Shown piece by piece: positions 35,861-45,713 of a stretch of 54,790 bases of DNA. Made by a program: the position numbers and the translations under genes. The notes under the pieces were generated by a model. The model saw only the letters and a list, made by a program, of their open reading frames with translations. It did not search any database and was not told the origin of the DNA. Location of the stretch: NCBI GenBank assembly GCA_015490755.1, contig WFXF01000060.1, positions 1 to 54,790 on the forward strand, given 5' to 3'. Numbering within the stretch: position 1 is the stretch's first letter; each line of letters starts with the position of its first letter. This DNA is from Gammaproteobacteria bacterium (GTDB lineage Bacteria > Pseudomonadota > Gammaproteobacteria > JAADGQ01).

Positions 35861-36322
35861 ATGTATATAAAACCGCAGCAAAAATTGTATGACTTGATTG
35901 CTCCAGTTGTTGAAACAATGGGTTATGAGCTTGTGGGTATTGAATACCTGCCGCATGATGGAACATCTGTATTACGCATATATATAGATATTGAACAAGG
36001 TATTGTTGTTAAAGATTGTCAGCGGGTGAGTGAGCAGGTGAGTACGTTGCTGGATGTGGAGGATCCTGTTCCTGGTTTCTACCACCTGGAGGTATCTTCG
36101 CCAGGTCTTGACCGTCCACTTTTCACTGAGGCGCATTTTGAACGCTTTGTTGGTTGTGATGTGCGTATTCAGCTTGAAACGCCTATGATTGATGGTCGGC
36201 GTAAGTACAAAGGGAAATTACTGGGTATAGATGGCGGGGAAGTTAAGGTTTTGCAAGATGGTGAGGAAGTTGATCTGCCATTTGCACAGATTCAAAAAGC
36301 ACGTTTGGTCGCTGAAGTTTAA
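35861..36322 (+). CDS. rimP: RimP, ribosome maturation factor
   Basis: A protein of 153 residues from ATG 35861 ([20 protein letters not shown]); a TTG three codons earlier is also open. The family blocks [32 protein letters not shown] and GRRKYKGKL are present, with a C-terminal SH3-like domain. It assists 30S subunit maturation. First gene of the rimP-nusA-infB-rbfA-truB operon. Confidence 0.94.
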   Translation: MYIKPQQKLYDLIAPVVETMGYELVGIEYLPHDGTSVLRIYIDIEQGIVVKDCQRVSEQVSTLLDVEDPVPGFYHLEVSSPGLDRPLFTEAHFERFVGCDVRIQLETPMIDGRRKYKGKLLGIDGGEVKVLQDGEEVDLPFAQIQKARLVAEV

Positions 36323-36366
36323 CCGGGTTTGACTGGTTATTACTGATTCTTAATCGAGGTTTGGCA

Positions 36367-37860
36367 ATGAACAAAGAAATTCTGGCTGTAGTCGATGTGG
36401 TATCCCATGAGAGGGGTGTGGCTAAAGAAATTATTTTTGAAGCAATAGAAACAGCGCTTGCGACAGCGACGAAAAAACGTTATCAAGAAGATATTGATGT
36501 ACGTGTCAGTGTCGATCGCATAAGCGGTGACAGTGAATCATTTCGTCGTTGGGAAGTGATGGATGATGATGATGAAATGTTTGAATCGCCGGTTCGGCAG
36601 ATTTTATTGCAGGCCGCACTGAAAAAAGAGCCTGATATTAAAGTTGGAGACTTCATTGAAGAGCCTATTGAATCAGTTGCTTTTGGCAGGATTGCCGCGC
36701 AGACTGCTAAACAGGTTATTGTGCAAAAGGTACGGGAAGCTGAGCGCTCCCAGATTATTGAAAAGTTTGAAAAGCGTATCGGGGAAATGGTTTCAGGTAC
36801 GGTTAAACGTACCAGTCGTGGCAATGTCATATTGGATTTAGGTGAAGGTGCTGAAGCTTTTGTTGCGCGTGAAGAGTTAATACAGCGTGAGTCGGTGCGC
36901 CCTGGTGACCGATTGAGAGGCCTTTTGAACGGGGTTAATGCTGAAGGCCGAGGTCCGCAACTTGTTGTGAGCCGAACTGTGCCTGAACTTATTATTGAGC
37001 TTTTTAAGTTAGAAGTTCCTGAAGTTGGCGATGAAATGATTGAGATTATTGGTGCAGCGCGTGATCCTGGTTTACGGGCAAAGATTGCTGTAAAGACTAA
37101 TGATCCACGCATTGATCCTGTGGGTGCTTGTATTGGTATGCGAGGTGCACGTGTCCAGGCGGTTTCCAATGAACTCAATGGTGAACGTGTTGATATCATC
37201 TTGTGGGATGAAAATCCGGCGCAGTATGTGATCAACGCCATGTCACCTGCTGAAGTTGTCTCTATCGTTGTTGATGAAGACAAACAATGTATGGATATTG
37301 CTGTTGCTGAAGATAATCTCTCCCAGGCCATTGGGCGTGGCGGTCAAAATATTCGCCTGGCGAGTCAACTGACTGGATGGGAGCTGAATGTAATGACCGA
37401 AGATCAGGCAGAAGAAAAAACGGATGCTGAATCTGAAAAACTTCAATCTCTATTTATGGAGTTGCTCGATGTTGATGAAGAGATCGCTTTGGCACTAGTG
37501 CAAGAAGGTTTTTCATCGATTGATGAGGTCGCTTATGTACCCATAGAAGAGATGCTCAAGATAGAAGAGTTTGATGAAGAGATTGTAGAAGAATTACGTA
37601 ATCGTGCACGTGATGCAATGATCACAATGGCGATTACTGCGGAAGAAAAAGTCGATACATCACCTCCTGCTGCTGATTTATTGGCTCTGGATGGCATGAA
37701 TGAAGAGTTGGCTTACACATTGGCTGGGCGTGGTGTTTCTACTCAAGAGGATCTGGCTGAATTGGCTGTTGATGATCTGATTGAGATTGAAGATATGGAT
37801 GAGAAGCAGGCTGCTGATTTAATTATGGCAGCGCGTGCGCCTTGGTTTAGTGAAGAATAA
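36367..37860 (+). CDS. nusA: NusA, transcription termination/antitermination factor
   Basis: A protein of 497 residues from ATG 36367, with GAGG eight bases upstream (the open frame begins two codons earlier at a TTG). Domains in order: N-terminal RNA-polymerase-binding domain (1-125), S1 ([21 protein letters not shown]), two KH domains ([15 protein letters not shown] and [14 protein letters not shown]), and two acidic C-terminal repeats (about 360-425 and 435-497), as in E. coli. It controls pausing and termination and probably feeds back on its own operon through the upstream terminators. Confidence 0.97.
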   Translation: MNKEILAVVDVVSHERGVAKEIIFEAIETALATATKKRYQEDIDVRVSVDRISGDSESFRRWEVMDDDDEMFESPVRQILLQAALKKEPDIKVGDFIEEPIESVAFGRIAAQTAKQVIVQKVREAERSQIIEKFEKRIGEMVSGTVKRTSRGNVILDLGEGAEAFVAREELIQRESVRPGDRLRGLLNGVNAEGRGPQLVVSRTVPELIIELFKLEVPEVGDEMIEIIGAARDPGLRAKIAVKTNDPRIDPVGACIGMRGARVQAVSNELNGERVDIILWDENPAQYVINAMSPAEVVSIVVDEDKQCMDIAVAEDNLSQAIGRGGQNIRLASQLTGWELNVMTEDQAEEKTDAESEKLQSLFMELLDVDEEIALALVQEGFSSIDEVAYVPIEEMLKIEEFDEEIVEELRNRARDAMITMAITAEEKVDTSPPAADLLALDGMNEELAYTLAGRGVSTQEDLAELAVDDLIEIEDMDEKQAADLIMAARAPWFSEE

Positions 37861-37888
37861 CGGTTTTTAAGATGGGGGCTGAATAGAT

Positions 37889-40684
37889 ATGTCTGAAGTT
37901 AAAGTAAAACAGTTTGCGGATATTGTCGGTATCCCCGTCGATCGTTTACTCACACAGCTTGGTGAAGCCGGTGTGGCAGCTAAAACGGAAAATGATATGA
38001 TTTCTGATGCAGAAAAGCAGAAGTTACTGGAGTTTTTGCGTGGTAGTCATGGCCATAAAAGGAGCTTGGGTGGTGGTAAAAAAATTACACTGCGCCGTAA
38101 AACCCAGGACTCTTTGACACAAAAAGGTGCGCAAGGCAAAACAAATGCGGTGAGTGTAGAGGTGCGCAAAAAACGTATCTACATTAAACGTGATGATGTA
38201 CCCGTTGAAAATAAAGTGGTTACAAAGCCACGAACCCCCTTGATTCCTAACCCACCTAAACCTAAGGCAGAAGTAACAAAAGAGAAGCCTGTTATTCAAA
38301 CTAAGCCAAAAATTGAAAAAAAAGAGAGAAAAGAGGTTAAAGCAGAGCTTGAAGTAGAAGAGAGTCTGGTTGAAAAAAAACCTGAACCAGCCGCTGCAGG
38401 AAATATAAAGGAAGTAACGGATAAATCTGTTGTATCTGAACCCAAAGTTGTTTCTGCTCCTGAAACAGTAACAAAAGAGGAAAAAGATTCTCCGGTTGCT
38501 CCTGTATCTGAAAAGAGAAAAGTGCCTTTGACTATGCGTGAAAAGGTGCGAATGGAAAGTGAGCGTTTAAAAAGTGCCCAAAAGGCTAAAATTGATGCTG
38601 CTGAAGAAAGAAAACAACGTGCTGCTGATAAAATAAAGCAGGAAGCCGAAGAGAAGGCAAGGCTGGAAGCAGAAAAAGATGCTAAAGATAAACAAGCAAA
38701 AGAGAATCAACCAAAAGCCAATGCTTCTGAAATAGTAGACAAAAAGCCGACACAATTTCGTAATAAAAATAAAGAAAAAGCAGGTTCCAAATATGGGCGT
38801 TCAGAGCTTCATGTAGCGACGGGCAAATCTGGACGGCGTAAGAAAAAGGTTAAAGGTTCATCTGAACGGGACATAGCTAAAAGTTCAAAAGCTCTGCATG
38901 GCTTTGAAAAGCCAACGGCTCCTGTTGTTCGGGATGTGAGTATTCCAGAAACCATTACAGTGGCTGAATTAGCACAGCGAATGGCGGTGAAAGCGGCTGA
39001 AGTTATTAAAACCATGATGAAAATGGGTAGCATGGTCACGATTAACCAGGTGCTTGATCAGGATACTGCGACTCTGGTTGTCGAGGAGATGGGGCATAGA
39101 GCTAAAGCAATGCAGTCAGATGCATTGGAAGAGTCCATTACTCAGATTGAAGCGTTGGAAGGTGAGAAAAAGCCACGTGCACCTGTTGTTACCATTATGG
39201 GTCATGTTGATCATGGTAAAACAACTCTGCTTGACTATATCCGCCGCACTCGAGTGGCATCAGGTGAAGCGGGTGGTATTACTCAGCATATCGGTGCTTA
39301 TAACGTTGAAACCGATAAGGGAAATATTACTTTTCTTGATACTCCGGGGCATGCGGCATTTACTGCAATGCGTGCTCGTGGCGCAAAAGTTACTGATATT
39401 GTTGTGCTTGTGGTGGCTGCTGATGATGGTCTAATGCCTCAGACACTGGAAGCGATTCAGCATGCACGTGCTGCTGAAGTGACTCTCATTGTCGCTGTTA
39501 ACAAAATAGATAAACCTGATGCTGATCCAGAGCGTGTTATGTCTGATTTGGCTGCAAAAGATGTCATCCCCGAGTCATGGGGGGGGGACACCATGTTTAT
39601 TAATGTCTCAGCCTTGAAAGGCGATGGTGTTGATGAGTTGCTGGATAGTATCACTATGCAGGCTGAAATGCTTGAACTGGCTGCTGTTGAGGATGCACCT
39701 GCCCGTGGTATTGTTATTGAATCCGCTCTTGATAAAGGGCGTGGTCCGGTAGCGACTGTCATGGTTCAAGCGGGTACCTTAAAACGGGGGGATATGGTGT
39801 TATCTGGCCAGGAGTTTGGCCGGGTACGTGCCATGCTTGATGCAAACGGTAAAGTGGTCAAAAAAGCAGGGCCTTCAATTCCTGTCGTTATTCTTGGTCT
39901 TTCCGGTGCCCCCAATGCAGGTGATGATCTGATTGCTCTGGAAGATGAGCGTAAAGTTCGTGAAGTTGCAGAGCAGCGTCAACATAAACAGCGTGATGCA
40001 CGATTGGCACGTCAGCAATCAGCGAAACTTGATGAGCTTTATAGTAACTTTGGTAAAGAGGGTGAAGTTCAGGTATTGAATCTCCTTATTAAAGCTGATG
40101 TTCAAGGCAGTGCAGAAGCATTGACGCAATCCTTGATGAAACTGGTTCACGAAGAAGTTAAAATAAATGTTGTCGCAAATGGTGTGGGTGGAATCAATGA
40201 GTCAGATGCCAATCTGGCTGTCGCCTCAAAAGCTATTATGATCGGCTTTAACGTACGTGCTGATGCTTCGGCAAAACGGTTGCTCGAAGAAAATGAAGTC
40301 AGTCTACGTTATTACAGTGTGATTTATGATGTTATTGATGATGTGAAGAGGGCAATTTCAGGTATGTTGACTCCTGAATTGCGTGAGCAAATTGTTGGTA
40401 ACGCAGAAGTTCGTGATGTTTTTCGTTCTCCCAAGTTTGGTGCAGTGGCGGGTTGTCTGGTTGTTGATGGTGTTGTCAAGAAAAATAATCCGATTCGTGT
40501 CTTACGTGATAATGTTGTTATTTACGAAGGTGAACTCGAATCATTACGTCGCTTTAAAGATGATGTCAATGAGGTTCGTGCCGGTACTGAGTGTGGTATC
40601 GCAGTGAAGAATTACAATGATGTTCAACCTGGTGATGTCATTGAAGTATTTGAACAGGTCGAAATTTCTCGCACATTTGATTAA
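37889..40684 (+). CDS. infB: InfB, translation initiation factor IF-2
   Basis: A 931-residue GTPase. It has an N-terminal IF2_N domain (1-50) and a long Lys/Glu/Ala-rich linker (about 60-340) with predicted helical segments, then a second IF2_N-like domain. The G domain has G1 GHVDHGKT at 438-445, G3 DTPGHAAF and G4 NKID, followed by domains II-IV that bind fMet-tRNA. It delivers the initiator tRNA to the 30S P site, and the initiator tRNA genes lie at the head of the same region. Length is normal for the gammaproteobacterial long form. Confidence 0.97.
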   Translation: MSEVKVKQFADIVGIPVDRLLTQLGEAGVAAKTENDMISDAEKQKLLEFLRGSHGHKRSLGGGKKITLRRKTQDSLTQKGAQGKTNAVSVEVRKKRIYIKRDDVPVENKVVTKPRTPLIPNPPKPKAEVTKEKPVIQTKPKIEKKERKEVKAELEVEESLVEKKPEPAAAGNIKEVTDKSVVSEPKVVSAPETVTKEEKDSPVAPVSEKRKVPLTMREKVRMESERLKSAQKAKIDAAEERKQRAADKIKQEAEEKARLEAEKDAKDKQAKENQPKANASEIVDKKPTQFRNKNKEKAGSKYGRSELHVATGKSGRRKKKVKGSSERDIAKSSKALHGFEKPTAPVVRDVSIPETITVAELAQRMAVKAAEVIKTMMKMGSMVTINQVLDQDTATLVVEEMGHRAKAMQSDALEESITQIEALEGEKKPRAPVVTIMGHVDHGKTTLLDYIRRTRVASGEAGGITQHIGAYNVETDKGNITFLDTPGHAAFTAMRARGAKVTDIVVLVVAADDGLMPQTLEAIQHARAAEVTLIVAVNKIDKPDADPERVMSDLAAKDVIPESWGGDTMFINVSALKGDGVDELLDSITMQAEMLELAAVEDAPARGIVIESALDKGRGPVATVMVQAGTLKRGDMVLSGQEFGRVRAMLDANGKVVKKAGPSIPVVILGLSGAPNAGDDLIALEDERKVREVAEQRQHKQRDARLARQQSAKLDELYSNFGKEGEVQVLNLLIKADVQGSAEALTQSLMKLVHEEVKINVVANGVGGINESDANLAVASKAIMIGFNVRADASAKRLLEENEVSLRYYSVIYDVIDDVKRAISGMLTPELREQIVGNAEVRDVFRSPKFGAVAGCLVVDGVVKKNNPIRVLRDNVVIYEGELESLRRFKDDVNEVRAGTECGIAVKNYNDVQPGDVIEVFEQVEISRTFD

Positions 40685-40718
40685 TGGTTTCCAGGCTAAA
40701 TTTAATGAGTTCTCTTGT

Positions 40719-40753
40719 AATTCCTGCATGAACTATTTGTGTGGGAATTTTTT
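40719..40753 (+). terminator. Terminator-like hairpin between infB and rbfA
   Basis: AATTCCTGCA (40719-40728) pairs with TGTGGGAATT (40740-40749), with two G-U wobbles, around an 11-base loop, and runs into six T residues. It may partly end transcription after infB and lower expression of rbfA and later genes. Confidence 0.55.
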
Positions 40754-40780
40754 ATTATCCGATAGATAAGTTATAGCGCA

Positions 40781-41164
40781 ATGCCAAAAGAATATACGCG
40801 TTCCCAGCGTGTTGAAGAACAGATTCAACGTCTCCTTTCTCAAGTGATTCCTCGTGAAATTAAAGATCCACGTTTAGGTATGGTGACTGTTTCTGCCGTT
40901 GATGTGTCTCGAAAACTGAGTATCGCAAAAGTATTTGTAACACTACTGGGTGGTGAAGGCGAAATTAAAGATCGTATTGAAATACTTAATAAAACATCTG
41001 GTTTTTTGCGCAGTGAACTTGCAAAAAATATTACGATGAGGCATGTTCCCGAGTTACGTTTTTTCTATGATGTCAGTATTGAGCGGGGCGCTAAGTTATC
41101 GGCCTTGATTGATCAGGCGATTGATCTGGAAAATTCATCACCTGATATAGAGGAAAAGAAGTGA
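40781..41164 (+). CDS. rbfA: RbfA, ribosome-binding factor A
   Basis: A 127-residue single KH-like domain protein with RSQRVEEQIQRLLSQVI, REIKDPRLGMVTVSAVDVS and the late PELRFFYDVSIERGAKLS. It helps maturation of the 30S subunit in the cold. Its TGA overlaps the truB GTG start by four bases. Confidence 0.95.
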   Translation: MPKEYTRSQRVEEQIQRLLSQVIPREIKDPRLGMVTVSAVDVSRKLSIAKVFVTLLGGEGEIKDRIEILNKTSGFLRSELAKNITMRHVPELRFFYDVSIERGAKLSALIDQAIDLENSSPDIEEKK

Positions 41165-42078
41165 GCCAGCGCCGAAAAGCCAAAGGCAGAAAAGTAAATG
41201 GCATTCTTCTTTGCGATAAGCCGTTAGGTGTCTCTTCAAATGCGGCGTTGCAGAGCGCTAAAAATTTATATTGCGCTCAAAAAGCAGGTCATACCGGCAG
41301 CCTTGATCCATTAGCCAGTGGTATGTTGCCTCTTTGCTTTGGTGAAGCAACAAAAATTTCCCAGTTTTTGCTGGACTCAAATAAGTATTACCGCGTGGTG
41401 ATTAAACTGGGTGAAAAAACAGCATCTGGTGACGCTGAAGGCGAAGTTATTGAGCGCTGGCCAGTGCCTGAAATCAGTGATTCGCTGCTTGAAAAGGTTT
41501 TGAATGATTTTACGGGTGAAATCCAGCAAGTTCCTCCTATGCATTCAGCGCTCAAACAAAAAGGGCAGCCACTTTACAAGCTGGCTCGTCAAGGAATTGA
41601 GGTAGAGCGTGAAGCCCGTACGCTCAATATTCTTTCATTAGAACTGTTAAAGTTTGAAGGTGATTCATTAGAGCTTGATGTTTACTGCTCCAAAGGAACT
41701 TATGTGCGAACACTGGCTGAAGACATCAGTGCGGCATTAGGTTGTGGTGGTGGACACATAACCTATTTACGTCGTCTGAAAGTCGGACCTTTTGACGGTA
41801 ATATGTACTCTCTAGAGACTCTTAAAGAGATAAAAGAGAGTGGTGATTTTGAAGCTTTGGATGCACTGTTATTGCCAATTGATCATGGGGTTTCACAGTG
41901 GCCTATGCTTAACCTTCTTCCTGCAACCGTACTGCAACTACGTCAAGGTCAGCCTGTTTTCATTCCCAATTCACCTACGACAGGTTTAATCAGACTCTAT
42001 TCTGAAGATAACAGTTTTCTGGGTTTGGGAGAGATGCAGGATGATGGAAAAATTGCATCCAGGAGATTATTTAATTAA
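41161..42078 (+). CDS. truB: TruB, tRNA pseudouridine(55) synthase
   Basis: A 305-residue protein with NGILLCDKPLGVSSN, the catalytic Asp in GHTGSLDPLASGMLPLC, the KTASGDAEGE block, and a C-terminal PUA-like domain. It makes pseudouridine 55 in the T loop of tRNA. The start is GTG, overlapping rbfA. In most gammaproteobacteria rpsO and pnp follow; here pabC does. Confidence 0.96.
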   Translation: MSQRRKAKGRKVNGILLCDKPLGVSSNAALQSAKNLYCAQKAGHTGSLDPLASGMLPLCFGEATKISQFLLDSNKYYRVVIKLGEKTASGDAEGEVIERWPVPEISDSLLEKVLNDFTGEIQQVPPMHSALKQKGQPLYKLARQGIEVEREARTLNILSLELLKFEGDSLELDVYCSKGTYVRTLAEDISAALGCGGGHITYLRRLKVGPFDGNMYSLETLKEIKESGDFEALDALLLPIDHGVSQWPMLNLLPATVLQLRQGQPVFIPNSPTTGLIRLYSEDNSFLGLGEMQDDGKIASRRLFN

Positions 42079-42090
42079 TAGTCTTAATAT

Positions 42091-42112
42091 ATACTCAACA
42101 CCTTTTGAGTAT
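42091..42112. repeat. Perfect hairpin between truB and pabC
   Basis: ATACTCAA pairs exactly with TTGAGTAT around a six-base loop. No T run follows. It marks the junction where the ribosome/tRNA operon meets the pabC cluster. Confidence 0.45.
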
Positions 42113-42126
42113 CCCTGATTTATAAT

Positions 42127-42966
42127 ATGTTGATCAACGGTGTTGCATCGGATGTCATAAGCTCTTTGGATCGATGGCTTCATTATGGTGATGGTCTGTT
42201 TGAAACCATTGCGGTAAAAAACGGTAAATTACAGTTGTGGGATCAACATATGCAGCGTTTGGCAGATGGCTGTGATCGTCTTGGCCTGCCAAAGATTGAT
42301 CCTGAGTTACTCCACGACGAAGCAACACGTCTGTTTTCTGAAAAAAATAACGACCCTCAGGCGATACTCAAAATCATAGTGACCCGTGGCGTGGGCGGGC
42401 GTGGTTATCACTCTCCAGAAACTCCCTCTGTTACACGAATTTTATTGCGTTATCCGTGGCCCTCTTTTCCAGATCATCATTGGCAAGAGGGTATTCATGT
42501 TGAGGTATGCAAAACACGTTTGGGAAGTAACCCTGTGCTGGCAGGCATGAAGCATCTTAACCGTCTTGAGCAAGTGATGGCCAGCCGTGAATGGTGTGAA
42601 CCTGAAGTGCAGGAAGGGTTGATGCTTGATCTACAAGGCAATGTGATTGAAGGAACACGAACAAATCTGTTTATCATTAAAAATGACCAGTTGATAACGC
42701 CTGATCTATCCATGTGTGGTGTTGAAGGGGTCATGCGTGGTGAAATTATCAATAACATTGCAAAAAGATTAGGGATCAAGGTTCATATGAGAGCGGTCAA
42801 TCAGGAGACCTTGGCGACGGCTGATGAACTATTCTTATGTAATAGCATTATTGGTATCTGGCCTGTAAAATCATTCGGAAAAACAGTCTATTCCAGGTTT
42901 TATTTAACAAGAAAATTGATGAATTCTCTAGAGCAACAGTTAGCGCATCGTGGTATTGATCTGTGA
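42127..42966 (+). CDS. pabC: PabC, aminodeoxychorismate lyase
   Basis: A 279-residue fold-type IV PLP enzyme. It starts LINGVASDVISSLDRWLHYGDGLFETIAV; the PLP-binding Lys is in LAGMKHLNRLEQVMA, and the late EGTRTNLFII block is present. It releases pyruvate from aminodeoxychorismate to give 4-aminobenzoate for folate. No good ribosome site is seen before the ATG, which follows TATAAT directly. Its TGA overlaps mltG. Confidence 0.92.
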   Translation: MLINGVASDVISSLDRWLHYGDGLFETIAVKNGKLQLWDQHMQRLADGCDRLGLPKIDPELLHDEATRLFSEKNNDPQAILKIIVTRGVGGRGYHSPETPSVTRILLRYPWPSFPDHHWQEGIHVEVCKTRLGSNPVLAGMKHLNRLEQVMASREWCEPEVQEGLMLDLQGNVIEGTRTNLFIIKNDQLITPDLSMCGVEGVMRGEIINNIAKRLGIKVHMRAVNQETLATADELFLCNSIIGIWPVKSFGKTVYSRFYLTRKLMNSLEQQLAHRGIDL

Positions 42967-43967
42967 AAACCTTATCCAGATTCATATTGTTTATCGTTGT
43001 ATTGTTGGGGATTGCGCTGGTTATTCTTGCAATCGATTTTAAGAAGTTTTTTGACGCACCTCTGAATGTCACTTCTGAACATACTTTATATGAACTGAAA
43101 CCCGGCTCTAATATCAGAAAAGTAGCAAATACCCTGGTCGAATCCGGTTTTATTTCTCACCCATACTATTTTATTGCATTGGCTCGTTGGCAGGGGGTTG
43201 CTGATCAAATTAAGGCAGGAGAGTATGAAATCAAAACAGGTACGACCCCACCACAATTTTTAAAGCAAATTATCGATGGAAAAGTCACGCAATACAGCGT
43301 TACACTGATAGAGGGGCTGACTTTTCGTCAGGCATTGACCACCATTCATGCCAATAAAAATCTGCTTCATCATCTGGTTGGGAAAAATGATCAGCAAATT
43401 ATGGCTGAACTGGGTTGGCCTGATGAGCACCCGGAAGGTCGTTTTTTTCCTGATACTTATCACTTTATACGGGGTATGAGTGATGTCGATATTTTGCGAA
43501 GATCATATCAAACAATGCAAAAATACCTTGAGGAGGCATGGTCAAAACGTGAAAAAGACCTACCACTTAAAACCAGTTACGAAGCGCTCATTCTAGCCTC
43601 AATTGTAGAAAAAGAGACAGGGCTCAGGAGCGAGCAGAGAGAGATAGCCGGTGTGTTTATTCGTCGATTAAACAGAAAAATGCGATTGCAAACCGATCCT
43701 ACGGTCATTTATGGAATGGGTGATCGTTACGATGGAAATATCAGGCGGCGTGATTTGATCGAACTTACACCCTATAACACCTATCGCATACCTGCACTGC
43801 CTCCAACTCCGATTGCATTGCCTGGTGGTGCGGCGATTGATGCTGTGATGCATCCTCTAAAAGGAAAAACGCTCTACTTTGTATCAAAAGGTGATGGCTC
43901 ACACTATTTTTCCGAGACACTGGAAGAGCATAACAGAGCCGTCACTCAATACCAGTTAAAAAGATAG
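42963..43967 (+). CDS. mltG: MltG, endolytic murein transglycosylase
   Basis: A 334-residue inner-membrane protein with one N-terminal helix (about 5-25), a LysM-like domain, and the YceG catalytic core. The catalytic Glu is in LASIVEKETG, with RRLNRKMRLQTDPTVIYG and TPYNTYRIPALPPTPI downstream. It cleaves nascent glycan strands and sets their length. GTG start overlapping pabC; standard pabC-mltG-tmk-holB order. Confidence 0.95.
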   Translation: MKTLSRFILFIVVLLGIALVILAIDFKKFFDAPLNVTSEHTLYELKPGSNIRKVANTLVESGFISHPYYFIALARWQGVADQIKAGEYEIKTGTTPPQFLKQIIDGKVTQYSVTLIEGLTFRQALTTIHANKNLLHHLVGKNDQQIMAELGWPDEHPEGRFFPDTYHFIRGMSDVDILRRSYQTMQKYLEEAWSKREKDLPLKTSYEALILASIVEKETGLRSEQREIAGVFIRRLNRKMRLQTDPTVIYGMGDRYDGNIRRRDLIELTPYNTYRIPALPPTPIALPGGAAIDAVMHPLKGKTLYFVSKGDGSHYFSETLEEHNRAVTQYQLKR

Positions 43968-43982
43968 CAGGAATCCATATTG

Positions 43983-44603
43983 ATGTCAGGTCACTTTATT
44001 ACGATTGAAGGCAGCGAAGGGGTGGGAAAGACCACCAATATTAACTTTATTCGAGAGTATCTTGAAGAGAAGAAGCTAAAAGTCACGGTGACTCGTGAGC
44101 CAGGTGGCTCAAAACTGGCGGAAGAGGTTAGAGCGCTGCTTTTGAATCATCGGCAAGATGATATGGCGAATGATGCTGAACTACTGTTGATGTTTGCAGC
44201 ACGCGCCGAGCATCTGCATAAAGTGATTCACCCTGCACTAAAGCGTGGTGAATGGGTCATCTCTGACCGTTTCACAGATGCAACTTATGCTTATCAGGGC
44301 GGGGGGCGCGGTATTTCGATGGAACGAATTGCCCAGTTGGAAAATTGGGTGCAAGGGGATTTTCGCCCTGAACTGACGCTGTTATTGGATGCCCCGGTAT
44401 CAGTCGGTTTGAAACGTGTTGGAAAACGAGGTGAGCTGGATCGTTTTGAAAAAGAGAAATCAGACTTTTTCGAACGTGTGCGTAATACTTATCTTGAACG
44501 AGCCAGAATATTACCTCAGTGTTTTCGAGTGATTGATGCGACATGCCCATTAGAAGAGGTACAATCCCAAATTAAAACCTCTCTGGATGACTTTTTTAAA
44601 TGA
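43983..44603 (+). CDS. tmk: Tmk, thymidylate kinase
   Basis: A protein of 206 residues from ATG 43983, one codon inside the open frame. P-loop EGSEGVGKTTN, DR motif in SDRFTDATYAYQGGGRG, and a Lys/Arg-containing lid near RFEKEKSDFFERVR. It phosphorylates dTMP to dTDP. GGA lies ten bases upstream. Its stop overlaps holB as ATGA. Confidence 0.96.
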   Translation: MSGHFITIEGSEGVGKTTNINFIREYLEEKKLKVTVTREPGGSKLAEEVRALLLNHRQDDMANDAELLLMFAARAEHLHKVIHPALKRGEWVISDRFTDATYAYQGGGRGISMERIAQLENWVQGDFRPELTLLLDAPVSVGLKRVGKRGELDRFEKEKSDFFERVRNTYLERARILPQCFRVIDATCPLEEVQSQIKTSLDDFFK

Positions 44604-45583
44604 GTGTTAGTGAGTTTCCTTCATGGTTAATGCCTTCATTTAGCAGTTTGGTTCAGCGTCTTTGCTCCGGAACACTGCCTCATGCACTACTTTTGACTGG
44701 TCAAAAAGGCATTGGTAAACAGCGATTTGCGGAGGCGTTGATGAGAGCTGTATGTTGTGAGGAGCCTGATAAAGAAGGCTTTGCATGTCAGCAGTGCCGA
44801 AGTTGCCAATTAATTAATGCGGGAAGCCACCCTGATGTTAAAAGCATCAACCCTGTTGAAACGGGAAAAATTATTAGTATCGATCAAATCAGAGCGCTCA
44901 ATCAGTATGTGTTACTTAAAGCACAATTGAGTGGTAACAAAGTGGCTGTGATTTCACCGGCAGAGAAGATGAATATTGCCTCTTCAAACAGTCTGCTCAA
45001 AACATTGGAGGAGCCTCCTGCCCATTCGTTATTGATTTTGGTAACAGATCGTCCTGCAATGTTGCCGGCCACAATTCGCAGTCGTTGTCAGAATATTACA
45101 CTGAGTAAGCCTTCTGTTGATGTGGGAACTCAATGGCTGAAAACTTATATCGATTCACCGAAAGATCATCTGGAATTATTGCTTGCATTGGCTGATGGTG
45201 CGCCATTTGAAGCCATAAAACTGGCAGATAATGAGCTTTTGAAACATCGAGATAAAATGTTGAGTGATCTTGAGGGCTTGATTCGAGGTCAAAATGATCC
45301 CGTGTCTATTGCTGAAGCATGGTTAAAGGTGAGTATGAGTGACTCTCTGTATTGGTTACAGCGTTGGGTGGAAGATCTGATACGTTTGAAAAGCAGTGAA
45401 AATCTACCTGATATCAAAAATTCAGATGTTCGTGAGCGGTTGCAAAGAGTGGGGCTCTTATGGAATTTGAAGTCTCTATTCAGCTTTTATGATCAGCTTT
45501 GTGAAACGATACGCCTTTGTGAAACATCATGTAATCCACAGATGTTGCTGGAAGATCTACTCATTTTTTGGGTTAATCGTTGA
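44600..45583 (+). CDS. holB: HolB, DNA polymerase III delta-prime subunit
   Basis: A 327-residue AAA+-like clamp-loader subunit with a degenerate P-loop GQKGIGKQRF, the four-Cys zinc module (CC...CQQCRSCQ), SSNSLLKTLEEPPAHSLLIL and the SRC motif in RSRCQNITL. It is the rigid partner of delta in the clamp loader. Last gene of the operon; the pilZ gene that often follows is absent. Confidence 0.94.
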   Translation: MSVSEFPSWLMPSFSSLVQRLCSGTLPHALLLTGQKGIGKQRFAEALMRAVCCEEPDKEGFACQQCRSCQLINAGSHPDVKSINPVETGKIISIDQIRALNQYVLLKAQLSGNKVAVISPAEKMNIASSNSLLKTLEEPPAHSLLILVTDRPAMLPATIRSRCQNITLSKPSVDVGTQWLKTYIDSPKDHLELLLALADGAPFEAIKLADNELLKHRDKMLSDLEGLIRGQNDPVSIAEAWLKVSMSDSLYWLQRWVEDLIRLKSSENLPDIKNSDVRERLQRVGLLWNLKSLFSFYDQLCETIRLCETSCNPQMLLEDLLIFWVNR

Positions 45584-45596
45584 GTATATGATTAAT

Positions 45597-45651
45597 CGGA
45601 GCCAGGGCTTTAGCCCTGGTTTAGATGAAGGGGCTGAAAGTCCCTGCTCCG
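45597..45651. repeat. REP-like double-hairpin element after holB
   Basis: CGGAGC (from 45597) pairs with GCTCCG (to 45651) as an outer stem. Inside are AGGGCTTTAGCCCT, a hairpin by itself, and a related GGGGCTGAAAGTCCC. Together they are two near-palindromes in opposite orientation. It lies at the convergent end of holB and the permease gene and may terminate or stabilise transcripts. Confidence 0.65.
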
Positions 45652-45713
45652 TAAAAATTCAATTCAGAGTGTAGAGGTTATTTTGTGAACGTTCCTTAAA
45701 CAGCTATCTATAT

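Noticed and set aside
36483-37331. 282-codon open frame antisense to nusA
   Set aside because: Ser/Thr/Ile-rich composition typical of the reverse strand of an acidic gene; no ribosome site, no family resemblance, and nusA is certain.
39054-39434. 126-codon frame overlapping the G domain of infB
   Set aside because: Overlaps the most conserved part of IF-2 in another frame; hydrophobic by frame effect only.
42121-42126. TATAAT directly before the pabC ATG read as a -10 box
   Set aside because: A start of transcription about seven bases later would fall inside pabC, and no -35 box lies at the right distance.
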